Shown: positions 37,863 to 49,886, counted from the stretch's first letter. The stretch: DNA of 64,000 nucleotides from Juglans regia (GCF_001411555.2 NC_049911.1:30415044-30479043); one strand, 5' to 3'. The notes: a model not told the origin generated them from the letters alone. Numbers and translations: made by a program.

Positions 37863-38154
37863 TTAAATTCCGGCCAGGTTGCTAACGAGAAGATCAGGAG
37901 AGAATATGTCTTATGTTTGTATTATCCCTTTATGTTTGTATTATGAATACATCTTATGTATTTAATATATATATATATATAGTAATATTATACACTATAT
38001 TCTCATTTTATTTTTATCAATCTCATTTGTAAAATATGACACATTTATCATTATTGAATGATAGAGAATAATCTAATAGATAATCATTTAATGATGATAA
38101 ATATATAACATTTTATATATAATGGAATGAAAATAAAATAATAGTGTATAAAAT

Positions 38155-38185
<31 letters not shown>

Positions 38186-38344
38186 ACTTTTGTTCACATA
38201 TCAATTAGAGCGACAGAATTTATGTTTTAGACAGCAAGAGATACGTTTTTTAAATTAATATAAGTTTAGGTTGATTAATTGACCTTGAAATATAGTAAGG
38301 GTGAGATAGTTTCGAGATATAGACATGTAGTTCTCTAATTTTAT

Positions 38345-38720
38345 TATTGAATGTCATGTCAATTAAAATCAATAATTCTATAAGAATTTTAATTATAGTA
38401 TTGTAATAGGCTATCAATGTATGTACCGATATATAATTATCTATACTTAATTAGATAGTATCTATTGATGGTGTTTTGAATTTTCTTGAATGGTGAGATG
38501 TTGTACATTCTTTCTTAAATATATATATTTTTAGGAACTTCACAGAATAATAAAATTATTTAATGTCATGTAAATTAAAACTGATAATCCTATAAAATTT
38601 TTAATTATGGTAGTGTAATAGGCGATGTACGTACCAATATATCATTATCTACACTTAGACAGTATCTAATAATGATTTGAATTTTCTTGAATATAGTGAG
38701 ATATTGTACATTTTGTTTAA
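38345..38720. repeat. Diverged tandem repeat of about 210 bp, second unit interrupted
   Basis: Unit 1 (from about 38350) and unit 2 (from about 38560) share AATGTCATGT.AATTAAAA, GTGTAATAGGC, ATGTACC.ATATAT and TTTGAATTTTCTTGAAT.G. Unit 1 continues into AAATATATATATTTTTAGGA. The equivalent end of unit 2 (AAATATATATATTTTTAAGA) appears only at 39417, after an insertion. Confidence 0.7.
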
Positions 38721-39409
38721 GAAATAATATTGGGAGCAGCCTTTGTTTTGAGTCATCCGGATCACACCCTACGTGTCACTAAGTAAAATTACCAAAAACA
38801 CCCCACAACAAAACCCACTTTTCTCTCATTTCACACATTTCATTTCTCTCTTTATACCCCATCTCACTAGAGCCCCCCATCCCCGTCCCTCGCCCATCCT
38901 CTCCCCCCACCCCCACCGCCCGCCTGTGGCATCCTCACCCCCACTCGACGTCTCGAACCGTGGGTGGCGGCGTACGGCTCGGTAAGGGGCATAACCCATA
39001 TGGGTGAAACTCATTTCGGGAAAGAGAGGGAGAGGGTTGCCGTGCTCGACGGGGCTAGGAGGAGGTCAAGGGGCTCGGTGGTGCTCGACAATGGGGCTGG
39101 AGGCTGATGACAGCGGCGGTAGCAGCGACAAATCATGTAGGATAACCCATTTCGAATTCCGCGTGGGGCTTTCGTGAAGGTTTGAAGGTGGTTGCCGGCA
39201 TGAGGGGGAGTCGATGGTGGCACTATAGGTGGCGCACGGCGGGACTAAGTGAGGCAATGAGCCTAGAGAGGGAATCGAGTGGGGAGAAGAAATCGAATGG
39301 GGGAGATGAAAACGAGATTTTGTGTTAAAATAATAATAATAATAATGTACACGTAAGCTAGGTGTGCTACGGATTAGTCGTGAACACGAATTGATCCATA
39401 ACATTACTC
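38721..39409. mobile_element. Candidate non-autonomous MULE with GC-rich interior
   Basis: A 689-bp insertion splits a tandem-repeat unit. Its ends begin GAAATAATATT (left) and, on the minus strand, GAGTAATGTTATGG (right). They are an imperfect inverted repeat starting with G as in Mutator-like elements, with further similarity inward (CATCCGGATCACACC against AATCCGTAGCACACC). Flanking 9-mers TTTGTTTAA and TTTTTCTAA match at 7 of 9. The interior (38870-39300) is GC-rich and may be captured DNA. Open frames there are proline/serine-rich and unrecognised. A Pack-MULE is possible but unproven. Confidence 0.5.
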
Positions 39410-39418
39410 TTTTTCTAA

Positions 39419-39950
39419 AATATATATATTTTTAAGAACTTCACATAATAATAAAATATGATATTTTTTTTTCTAAAACATGTTCTCTAATTTTTCTCAT
39501 TTTGCAATTTACACCAATCAAGGTGTCATTTTCAAAAGAATCATGTTACTATGCCATGATCGCTAAGTATATCCCTAGTGTAAATTATTTATATTTTTTA
39601 AATATTTATAAAAAAATAAAAAAGTATATCAATATACTAATAGTCATTTTTTTAACTATTAAATAAAATCAAATACATAACAATAAAAAAAAAATACAAA
39701 ACCATAACACATACTATTATTCTCCATTTCGAAATTGTATACATATCTCGACTTTCAAGTAGCGACAAAATGATGCAAGATTGGAGATTCAAGCTGCTTT
39801 GGGGCTTTTTTGGGTGAGTAATAATATACACGCAATATATTGTGTTATATATTACATAATAATATTATAAAATTAGAGTATTTTTATAAAATGATGTTAT
39901 TTTTATAAGATGTTTTATAAAAATATCTCTCATTTAAAATATAATTGTGT
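39419..39950. other. Intergenic AT-rich DNA, no gene seen
   Basis: Includes the tail of the interrupted repeat unit (39417-39450) and AT-rich sequence with TTAACTATTAAATAAAATC, similar to 41285-41330. No coding or RNA gene recognised. Confidence 0.5.
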
Positions 39951-40132
39951 AAGGTTACGTTTAGATGTTGAAATAAAAATTAAATAAAATATTATTAAAA
40001 TATTATTTATTAATATTATTATTATTATAAAATTTGAAAAAATTAAATTATTTATTATATTTTATATTAAAATTTAAAAAAATTATAATAATTAAATAAA
40101 ATAAATTAAAACGAGTTTGAGATCCAATTGTG
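39951..40132. mobile_element. MITE-like repeat, family A
   Basis: AGGTTACGTTTAGATGTTGA to GAGTTTGAGATCCAATTG, with the TTATTTATTATATTTTATATT core. Diverged but recognisable. Confidence 0.6.
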
Positions 40133-41517
40133 AAAAATATTAAGCATAAATCGTTTTTCTTTTTGATTGGGTGGTGAGTTTGGGGAGCATTTTTCCACGA
40201 GAAAAGGCCTCGGTACACGTGAAAATTCTGAACACAGAGGCAGCATAAACACCTTTTAACAGATCTCTTGCTTGCTGAAGTGGTCTGCCCCATTACTCGA
40301 CACTTGTACGACACGAGAGCCAGCTGTGTTTCTTTTCCCTTCTCTACTTTTCTTTTCTTTTCTTACCACTTCTTTTATTTTTTTTGTTAAAAAATAAATA
40401 TTTTAACCACATAATTAAACTCACAAATACACACATTAATTTAATATGTTAAATTATAAAATTAATTTTGTTATAAAATTAACCTAGCTCATTATAAAAT
40501 TATATTTTAAAATAAATATTTTAACTATAAAAAAGTCTCATAAAAATAAATTCACAAATTATTTACTGACGTGTCTTAATTTAATAAATTAAATTGTAAA
40601 TTTATTCTTATCTAATATTATTTTTATTATAAAATAGATATAATACATTATATGAAATCATGAAAATTAATAAATTTATTTTTTGTGAAATATCTTTATA
40701 ATTGTATTAACATTTCTCTTTTTTGAAACATCTTATTTTCTATTTATGTCTGTAATTAAACAATACAAATAAAGTAATTTAAAATTTTATGGTTATATAT
40801 TTTTTTGGCCTGCTTTTTTATTGTTTTAAATTTTTTTATAACTCTTTCATTTTTATTTATTGGATTTAATATTTTTTTTTAACTTTCTATATTGTTTTCT
40901 TGTCAAACGAATTTCTGAAATTTTAAATACTTTGTAACTGTGGTGTACACTTGTCGTATTAAATGACCCATTTTGAGTAGTCATCAGTACCGGTGTAACA
41001 TTTTACCTATTTGTTAATAGAAATTTGACAGAAAACTAATTTGATCGTTTTTAAAATTACAAAGAGTAAAAAAATTCAAATAAAAAGCACATTGACTAGT
41101 TCGAATTTAAAACAAACAGTAGGAATTAATTTTATATTTAATCATTTTATTCATGATAGGGTTATTATCCATTTATTACTTATAGTATATTTGAAGTTTT
41201 TTATTATTTTATTATTTTATTTTAAGTATGTTTTTAACATCCTTAATTATTAAGAAAAAATTAAAAAAAATATATAATATTACTAACAGTCACTTTCTTA
41301 ACCATTAAGTAAAATAAAAATTTTTTTAAAAAAATAAATATAAAAAGAGTAATAAATGAATAATAAGAGAATAATAACTCTATAATTTTCTTAAAAGAAA
41401 TCATAATTCAAAGACGGAAAATATAATTTGTACCCATCTCATAACAAAATTAGATTAGGCAAAAAACCAAAACGATTGCATATATATCAACGAGAGACTT
41501 GATACAAGCTTAAGTTT
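40133..41517. other. Intergenic AT-rich DNA, no gene seen
   Basis: A short less AT-rich patch (40180-40330) with open frames but no known motif. The rest is AT-rich and without coding signals. Confidence 0.5.
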
Positions 41518-41632
41518 CAACTTTTTAGTAATTCTCATACAAAATAATATTAAAGATATATATTTTAATAATATTTTATTCAACTTTTAACTGTAATCTC
41601 ATCTCATTTTAAAAATAAATAAAAACTTAAAA
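41518..41632. mobile_element. MITE-like repeat, family A, partial
   Basis: Only the right half survives: AATATTAAAGATATATATT then TTATTCAACTTTTAACTG and ATCTCATCTCATTTT. Confidence 0.45.
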
Positions 41633-42721
41633 ATGATACTTATGTCTCTATATTTTATTTAATTAAATATTTTACTTATGTTAACACATTTTATGGACGC
41701 GACTTTTGCATGCCAAATCGACTTATGGCATATATGCAAGTTTATAATTTCTTGGTTTGTTATTACAAGAACAATCCTATTAATTAATTTAAGATATCTC
41801 TGTCTCGTCTATTTTGTTTAGCATGAGTAAATATTCACGATCCTCGAGATATATATGTATGTATATATATAAATATTCGTAATTAATATATATTTATTTT
41901 TATATATTTATATATGTCGATATCATGGAATAAGAGATAGTTCATAAATAGTAAATACATAGACCACGTGATTCTGAATAGAGTACCACAAAAATAAATA
42001 AAAATAAATTAATTAATTAATACAAAATTATGTGGTCCCAAAAGGGCAATAAGTCTTGTTGATTTTATCTTTAGATATTTTGCCACAATAGTAAACAATA
42101 TTAGTGGTGTGTGTTTGTTTGGACTTGGAGAAATGCATTTCTCTGTTCCCAATTTCGTTGAAAGTGCGCTTTATTGGATAATGAGATCATGGGATAAAGC
42201 ATCCAAGAGTACTCCGACTCCCGTGCATGCCATAAATACCACATCATCGATTACTAATTTATTTATAACAGATTTGCTTTCTATTTTGGTAATTTTCTTT
42301 TCAAAAATTAGAATAATATTGTCCTCTATTTATTTTTATTTATTTTGGGGAAAAAAAACCAACACACAAACGATTAATTACAAGACATAATTCAAACTTT
42401 TGATCGTGTCTTGATCAATAATGTTGATATGTGTGGATTTTGATGATCATGTGTTATAAAATGATCTGTAAGAAAATATTATGATCAGCACAATTCATCA
42501 TGACGTGCTTGCTTAATTCTCTCGGATCCTCACATGATCCTCCAAAAGCAATAATTCAATCCCTTTTCTTTTCATCCACAATTCCTCACATGATTTAGCT
42601 TTTTCTTTTGTTTGTCATTTTCAAGAGAAAGAAATATACGTGTGTAACGTCCTGTTTATAATTAACAAGGCTTTGTTGAATTCAAGTTTCGCATCTGATT
42701 TGGAGACCGAAACCGGGAATA

Positions 42722-42755
<34 letters not shown>

Positions 42756-42777
42756 TATATATCAAAACATTATATAT
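41633..42777. other. Intergenic DNA, no gene seen
   Basis: AT-rich. A 93-codon open frame at 42109-42390 has no recognised motif. A (CT)n(TA)n run sits at 42724-42752 just left of a copia element. Confidence 0.4.
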
Positions 42778-42782
42778 ATTCT

Positions 42783-43979
42783 TGTAAAGATTTATTAGTC
42801 TCCACAAAGGAATCTGAAAAATACTTTCATGTTCACTTGTATTTAGTTGTGTATGTACAGAGAATTTAAATAGAAAACAATTCTAACTGCCGTCCCACAT
42901 ATCTACGTATAAATCTCATGAATTCAAAATTTAAATAGATACAATCTTGTTGATTCAAATTTGAATAATTAACAGATACACCACTTTATTTGATTCCTGA
43001 AATCTTGGAGTTTCTGGTTGAAGCAGAGAGTTGTTGGGAGTATTCAGTTGTTATAGAGAGATTGCATATTTCTTTGACATGTTCTTCTACACACCCCTGC
43101 AATTTTAAGGGTAGTGATCGAACCTTGAGATTGTCAAGTAAAGTTTGAAATCTGAGAGCAGGAAATGGCTTAGTGAGAGCATCTGCATACTAATCTTTAG
43201 CCGATATAAAATGAACATGGAGTTGTTCACGCACAACCTAATCTCGAACAAAATGAAAATCGATTTCAATGTGTTTTGTACGAGCATGAAATAATGGATT
43301 GCTGGTCAAGTAAGTGGCCCTTATATTGTCGCACCACAAAATTGGATAATGCACAACTGGAACACAAAAATCATTAAGTACTGATTTTATCCATTGAATT
43401 TCTGCTGCAGCATTTACAAGTGCTTTGTATTCGGCTTCTGTGTTGCTGCGAGCTACGGTTTGTTATTGCTTGCAACTCCAATAAATTAAATTATGGCCCA
43501 AGTACACATAGTAAGACAACTCCTTATAAAGTTCAGGATGAGTTTGTTCAAAAGTTGTGTGGGACTTCTCAACACGCCCCTCACGTGTGGGCCAATATTT
43601 CTGGTACCATCATCGTGGGTAGGTCGCAGGAGCCCATAATCAATCATAGGTTAACCTGGCTCTGATACCATGTAAAGATTTATCAGTCTGCACAAAGGAA
43701 TCTGAAAAATACTTTGATGTTCACTTATATTTACTTGTGTATGTACAGAGAGTTTAAATAGAAAACAACTCTAACTGTTGTCCCACATGTCTACGTATAT
43801 ATCTCATGAATTCAAAATTTAAATAGATATGATCTTGTTGATTCCAATTTGAATAATAAACAACTGCACCACTTCATTTGATTCTTGAAATCTTAGAGTT
43901 TCTGGTTGAAGCATAGATTTGTTGGGAGTTTTCGGTTGTTGCAAAGAGATTGGATATTTATTTAACCTATTATTCTACA
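42783..43979 (-). mobile_element. Deleted Ty1/copia element, 1.2 kb
   Basis: Two 309-bp LTRs (42783-43091 and 43671-43979) start TGTAAAGATTTAT and end TTCTACA. GCTCTGATACCA at 43659-43670 abuts the right LTR, which is TGGTATCAGAGC (tRNA-iMet primer-binding site) on the minus strand, so the right LTR is the 5' one. Only about 580 bp lies between them. Minus-strand fragments [20 protein letters not shown] and similar are copia RNase H; gag, integrase and reverse transcriptase are gone. The flanks ATTCT and ATTTT are probably a 5-bp target duplication with one change. Confidence 0.9.
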
Positions 43980-44352
43980 ATTTTCATCTTATCACAACTT
44001 ACCATCTGATAAAAATTTATTATATTAGCACGAACTTATAATAATACGACATCTTGTGATGGAATAAGAGTATTACGTACATGTTAGATCTATTTAGTAT
44101 AAATTACAGTTTGTAAATTAATTTTGAAATGAAAAATAAAATAAAAAGTGTTAAGTTGTTAATTTTTTCAAAAGTGACCTTTTAAGTGGAAGTCTTTCTG
44201 TCTAGGGGCCTCGATCATCTCTCGTTACCTTTCCCTACTTCTACATGATATGTCCATAAAAGCTTTGAAAGGTGGGAATAAAAAAAAGACGATCGAGTAG
44301 GTTTTCAACTTACCTGAGATAGATCGAGCTACTGCATATATATATATATATA
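43980..44352. other. Intergenic DNA, no gene seen
   Basis: AT-rich, ending in an (AT)n run at 44337-44354. Confidence 0.5.
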
Positions 44353-44772
44353 TGGAAAATGCTAGAGCTCCCGCTGGGGGCTCCCGCTGGGAGCCCCCGC
44401 TGGAGCTCTAGTGTATTTTTTTATGTGTATTTTTTAATTCTTTTTTTTATGTAGATGTTTTTAATAATTTTAAATATTTTTAAAAAATAAAAAAATTTAT
44501 AATATTATTAAATAATACTTACTTAATCACGAAGTAAAATATAAAATATTTTTATATGATTTTTTATTTTACTTCGTGATTAAGGAAGTATTTTTTAATA
44601 ATTTTTTTTTTACTTCTTGATTAAGAAAGTGTTTTTAATAATGTTCTAAATTTATTTTATTTTTTAAAAAATATTAAAAAAATTATATAAAAAACAACTT
44701 AAAAAAAACACATACAAAAATACACTACAGCCCCAGCGGGAGCCCCCAGCGGGGGCTGTAGCACGATCCTAT
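44353..44772. mobile_element. Foldback MITE, family E
   Basis: The left arm (GGAAAATGCTAGAGCTCCCG, then GGGAGCCCCCGCTGGAG) and right arm (CAGCGGGAGCCCCCAGCGGG, GTAGCACGATCC) are inverted repeats rich in CCCGCTGGGGGCT. The AT-rich middle also pairs (TTAATCACGAAGTAAAAT against TTTTACTTCGTGATTAA). The whole 420 bp folds into a long hairpin. It sits within (TA)n on both sides, so a TA target duplication cannot be told from the repeat. Confidence 0.75.
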
Positions 44773-45510
44773 ATATATATATATATCATGAGTTCATAAG
44801 TTATATATATTGTAGTAGTACCGCTCCAAATTGTTATAAAAATGTGTACTTTATACCACGAAATATATATCAACAATATATGTCTTTTCTGATCTCTTCC
44901 TTTTACGGATTCCCTTTTCCTTTTTTTTTTTAATTTTTTAACTTTTAATTTTAGAATCCTATTCAAATCTTTTTAGTCCATTCACAGGCCACTTGCACAT
45001 ACGTACAGATGCATGTTGGTCTATATATATACACACACACACATGAGTACTACGTACTTTAACAGCTGCTTCCATTAATACTATATTTATAAAACAAGAC
45101 ATTAAAAAAAGACATGCATTCACGTACTCTGATAGCTAGTGTTGCAATAAATTAATTAAACGTAGATGCCCTGGAAAACAAAACAATGTGATCAGCTGCA
45201 AATATTCTAAAAAAAAAAGGTGACATTTTGATCATGAGTGTAAGCTAGCTAGCTAGCGTTTGTTTCTCACCTTTGCTTTTAGTTATGGCAAGCGCTCGAT
45301 CAGTACCTTAATTTGTTTTTTTTCCTCGTTTGGGCATCTACTTCCATGGAATTTGTTTAAAAGTGGGAATCAATACAAGAAAGTGGGTTACTAGGTTACT
45401 GTGCAAGTATCAATATTAGTGGATCGGAGGGACCTATATATATATATCACGAAAATAGGGGTCAATTATTTGAATCTCTCATATGGAACATAATTGCTAT
45501 TATGTCGTCT
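44773..45510. other. Intergenic DNA, no gene seen
   Basis: AT-rich, with an AGCTAGCTAGCTAGC run at 45245-45259. No gene seen. Confidence 0.5.
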
Positions 45511-45709
45511 TAGGTTATTTTGGATGTTGAAGTGAATTGAGTTGAGTTGAATTGAGTTAAGATGATAAAATATTATTAGAATATTATTTTTTAATATTAT
45601 TATTATTTTAAGATTTGAAAAAGTTAAATTGTTTATTATATTTTGTATTGGAATTTAAAAAAATTGTAATGATGAGTTGAGATTAGTTTGAGATCCAAAC
45701 GAAACCTAG
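45511..45709. mobile_element. MITE-like repeat, family A (good reference copy)
   Basis: Left end TAGGTTATTTTGGATGTTG and, on the minus strand from the right, TAGGTTTCGTTTGGATCTC form terminal inverted repeats of about 15 bp with few mismatches. The interior has the tandem GAGTTGAGTTGAATTGAG and the TTGTTTATTATATTTTGTA core. Confidence 0.75.
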
Positions 45710-46317
45710 TTATACCTCTACTCCCTTTGCTCCATCGACATTGGTGCCAATTGACTTATTAACACACATATATATATGTATTCAAAATAAAATGGAGTAT
45801 GAGAATACAAAAAATAAAAAATAAAAAAGATTGAAATATTAGGTTTTCCTATTTTTTTATGTTTATGTTTTTCAAAATTTTTTTAAATAAAAGATGTGAT
45901 ACTACGTAATAATGTCACGTCAATGAAACAAAAAGTGAGTGATATAAATAAAGTAACTTAGCAGCATTTCTCAATATGAATTTTATTTATTTATTTAATT
46001 TCTTTAATTCTTTAATTAAGTATTTGTGCAACTTTAATTCTTTAACGGCATTTGATATTTTAAATAGTAATAAAATTTTTGAATTAAGATGTGATGAAAT
46101 ATTTTGTAAAAAATTTATGTTTTGATAGTAAGACGATATAAGATAATTTTAACTTTTTAAAGATTTAATAAAGTAGTGGGTCTCGTCAATTATTGAAAAA
46201 TATTATGAATATATTAAAAATAAGAAATATCTATTATTAATTTAAAAACTAATAAATATGTTGATTTTTTCAAAATATATTTTTTGTAGTTGGCCGTGAT
46301 TATTTCAATCAATAGAG
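45710..46317. other. Intergenic AT-rich DNA, no gene seen
   Basis: No coding signal. 46040-46160 may be a decayed family B piece (TAAATAGTAATAAAATTTTTG). Confidence 0.4.
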
Positions 46318-46498
46318 TTAGTATACATACAATCTCTAAATGAAGACTATTCATGCAAGTCTATACTGTTCTGTTTAAAAAAAAAATCATAAGATTAAAA
46401 TAATAATATTTTTCAAATGATGTTTTTTTTTCCATTTTACTATCATTTTATCAATAGAACTGCACACAGTCTTCCACTCAGGATTGCAAATAGAATTT
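46318..46498. mobile_element. MITE-like repeat, family C (reference copy)
   Basis: Left ATACAATCTCTAAATGAAGA and, on the minus strand from the right, TTTGCAATCCTGAGTGGAAG followed by ACTGTGTGCAGTT form an imperfect inverted repeat of about 30 bp. Confidence 0.55.
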
Positions 46499-46659
46499 TT
46501 CTATTTCAATATTCTAAAATATGAACGCATTTATTTGTTAAACGAAATTATTCTAATTTTGACCTATTTATTATACTATATTTTATAAAATTTGAAATAT
46601 ATTTTTCTAATTATATATTACAACAAAATAAAAAAATTCTAATATAGAATATATATTAA

Positions 46660-46770
46660 AAATGTGGTAGTTAGTGTTACTATATCGATATTGTAGTGAT
46701 ACTGTAGATGTAGATGAAACTTTGTAGTAGATCAATTGTAACGATATTGTAGCGTTACTGTAGCAATGGT
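46660..46770. repeat. GTAGTGATACTGTAG-type short repeats
   Basis: Several related units, ATATTGTAGTGATACTGTAG and ATATTGTAGCGTTACTGTAG among them, within 110 bp. Non-coding. Confidence 0.55.
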
Positions 46771-46962
46771 TTAAAATTCAAATATGAGATAAAATTTTAT
46801 ATTCTATTCGTTTAGATAGACAGATAAAAGATGAAGTACAACTCATCTCATCTGAACATCCAAATCGAGTCTTATTTATTTGTGCTAAATCTCCATGAAT
46901 ATGTTGGTTTGTTAATTTTGAGTTTTTATTGTTTTGGTACATGTGCAGCACTTTGCAGAAAC

Positions 46963-47163
46963 TAGGTGAGTTTGGTTACCAAACTCATCTCAACTCATCT
47001 CAACTCATCATTACAATTTTTTCAAATCCCAATACAAAATATAATAAACAATTCAACTTTTTCAAATCCCAAAATAATAATAATATTAAAAAATAATATT
47101 CTAACAATATTTTATTATCTCAACTCAACTCAACTCAACTCACTTCAACATCCAAACACAACC
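46963..47163. mobile_element. MITE-like repeat, family A
   Basis: Reverse orientation: GTTTGGTTACCAAACTCATC with CTCAACTCATCTCAACTCATC, ending ACTCAACTCAACTCAACTC and ATCCAAACACAACC. Confidence 0.7.
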
Positions 47164-47345
47164 GTCTCGTTTGTTTTTATAGATAAAATTATATGAGATG
47201 AGATAAAAGTTAAAAAATAAATAAAATATTATTATAATATATATTTTTAATATTATTTTTGTTTTATAATTTTAAAAAATTAAATTATTTATTTTATTTT
47301 ATATAAAAATTTAAAATAATTATAATAATAAAATGATATAAGAAT
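47164..47345. mobile_element. MITE-like repeat, family A, adjacent second copy
   Basis: Directly abuts the previous element: CTCGTTTGTTTTTATAGATA then ATATGAGATGAGATAAAAG. It has the same core and a weaker right end. Confidence 0.55.
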
Positions 47346-47802
47346 AATAATAAAAGAATAATGATAGGGTTACTACTTTACTATTACTTTTTTTGTATTT
47401 AATTTTTTTTAATTTTTAATTTTTCTTAATGATTAAAAAAGTGTGTAGTAGTGAAATTATATATATTTTTAATTTTTTTAATAATTAAAGATGTTAAAAA
47501 ATATTTAAAAGAAAATAATAAAAAAATTAAAATTTGTTAAATGTACTTAAAAAATAATAGATAAATAGAAATACAATAGTAATCATATCACGATCCACGG
47601 TAAAAATAACTTTACTTTCAGCGAGGCGTGTGGACTTGTATTGTGAGGTGGAACATGTTATTAGCTGGTGCAGGCAGCTTGCTGCAGCCTGCAGCTTTGT
47701 ATCTGTCTATTGGATGTGATTGCTCTCCATGTCATCGTGTGTACGTAGTTTCTACTATCCTACGAAAAATGATAGGACGCTGCTACGTCCACAGTAAATA
47801 AA
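47346..47802. other. Intergenic DNA, no gene seen
   Basis: 47640-47720 has a self-complementary GCAGGCAGC..GCTGCAGCCTGCAGC stretch. Otherwise AT-rich. Confidence 0.4.
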
Positions 47803-47988
47803 GGTGCGTTTAAATATTGAAATGAATTGAATTGAATTAAGATAATAAAATATTATTAAAATATTATTTATTATTATTATTATTATTTTAAAAATTTAAA
47901 AAAATTGAATTATTTATTATATTTTATGTTAGAATTTGAAAAAATTGTAACGATGAATTGAAATGAGTTTTAGTTCTAAACAAAGCTT
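47803..47988. mobile_element. MITE-like repeat, family A
   Basis: AGGTGCGTTTAAATATTGAA with TGAATTGAATTGAATTAAG, ending GATGAATTGAAATGAG and TTCTAAACAAAGC. Confidence 0.6.
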
Positions 47989-49886
47989 AAATTTGTTTTT
48001 TTTCCTTTTATTTTATTTTATATATTTAAATATTTCTTTTTAAAATTTGACAACATCATTTAAAAATATTTCATTCATCATTATGTAAAAATAAAATTAA
48101 AAAAAAAAGAATCGGTAGCTAATTTCGGTGGACTTTATCTCTGGAGCAAGCATTTTACAAAATGATAATCAATCTGTACTTTTAACTATGTTTTAAAATT
48201 GAAATTATTTTTATAAAATATATTATAAAAGTAACTTTATTTTATAAAAATATTTTTATTTTAAAATATAATTATAAAATATGTTGTGAAATAGACCGTA
48301 TGGTATCATTACTCTTGGGCTAATCCCCACATCTTTCACTCTCTCATAAAGAATTTAGGTCTCTGGATTTGATTTTTGCCGAGGGTTCCTCCTCCATTTC
48401 ATTTCCTCGCTTTTCAATTCATCTATCTTGTCTATGAAAATTTTTATTATTTTATTTTATTTTATTTTTATTAAGATTAAAAAAATAGATCTATAGCTTT
48501 TCAACAACTCTCGAGAGACACGCAAGGTACAAGCAGATTCACAGGTCAAAAATCATTCAAAGAAAAGTGAGAGTTTTACGAAAATCACCAAAACCACGCC
48601 CACATCTACACATGGTCCTCGTGCGCCATCCCCTCTAGCAGCTCTTCTCGATACATATGCCGGATCATCAGACTTGCTATCACTAGACCTTTCAGATCTA
48701 ATTTTTGTAGTTGAAAATAAACAGGTGTTTCCTTTACGGACTGTCACATATTTCAAAATCTACTGAAATTGATCTAAACTGTAATCTGTAATTTTTTGCA
48801 TCTATCTTACTGCTTTTCTTTTTAGTTTCTTTATTGTTAATTAAAATAATAATAAAAAAAAAAGTTTATCTCTACGACATTTTCTTGTAGAGATTGAGTC
48901 ATCTTTTTTTATAAAGGATGAGGTTAAATCTCTTTTTAGACATATTATTATATTTTTGTATGTAAAGAATATCAGCAATAGTAATATCATACCGGTCATA
49001 AAAGAAAATAGAGTAATGGTTGAGTTCTAAATACATTATTTTAGTTTATGATGTCATATTTGATACGAGGATATTCCAGAATATATCCAATTATGAATGT
49101 AAATTTTTCTAATAGATGAATGATGATAATTTCCCGAAAAAAAAAAAAAATTACTCTTGGGCTAAACATCGTAGAATGTTATGCTGTTTTCGCCCAAATA
49201 TCTCGCGAGGATTGATCATACATGCATGTGCTAGTTTGTCTCCTCTGTAATGCAAAATTGTAACGAGTGATGCTAGGCCACCAAAACTTCTAAACATTTT
49301 TTCTACGGAATAATGTAATTTTTTTTCTGTTTCTATTTTCCAAACATTTCATTTAAACATATTTAAAAGAAATTAACGTACTTATTAAAAAATATTTCCT
49401 TAAATATTACGTAAAATTTTAAAAAAATTAAAATAAAATAATTGGGTACAAAATTTATGTAAGAATATTCAGTAGATCTATCATTTATCTTATAATAATT
49501 ACAACTTTTTGCCTACAGGTATCCAAATTAGAATCGGTAAAATTGTGTTTGAATGTTGAATTGATCATAGATTATACGAGTTAACATGTAAATAATAGTT
49601 TCATATGGATCCCATTGAGACGTATTTTAATATAAATAATTTGATATATATATATTTGAATTTATGAAATATATTGATATGAGTTTAATATTTTATAAAA
49701 AGTTGAAAAAATAATTAATTAAGAAGATCTTAACGTTAAAAAAACCAAATTATTTTATGACCAGCTGACAACTTCATAATAAAATAAAAGTTTTTTAAAA
49801 GAAATTATTTTGACTTTTATTTTTAATTAATGTGTTTAAATTTAAAAATAAATAATATTATATTATAAAAGTGTGAACGATCAGCT
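47989..49886. other. Intergenic DNA, no gene seen
   Basis: 48320-48760 is less AT-rich and contains a 67-codon minus frame without known motifs. I cannot support a gene. The remainder is AT-rich. Confidence 0.4.

Larger units (their letters stand above)
30141..38321. repeat. SVP segment, copy 2 (matches 1-8223)
   Basis: Counterpart of the first 8.2 kb. It starts inside SVP intron 1 only because the window cuts copy 1 there, so the left border is artificial. The right border is where copy 1 meets the N gap. Copy 2 continues into unique sequence. Confidence 0.95.

Noticed and set aside
38773..39404. Several open frames in the MULE candidate
   Set aside because: Low-complexity Ser/Pro/His products in competing phases; kept only as possible captured DNA.
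43420..43665. 81-codon plus-strand frame in the small copia element
   Set aside because: Antisense to the RNase H remnant and running into the primer-binding site; not a gene.
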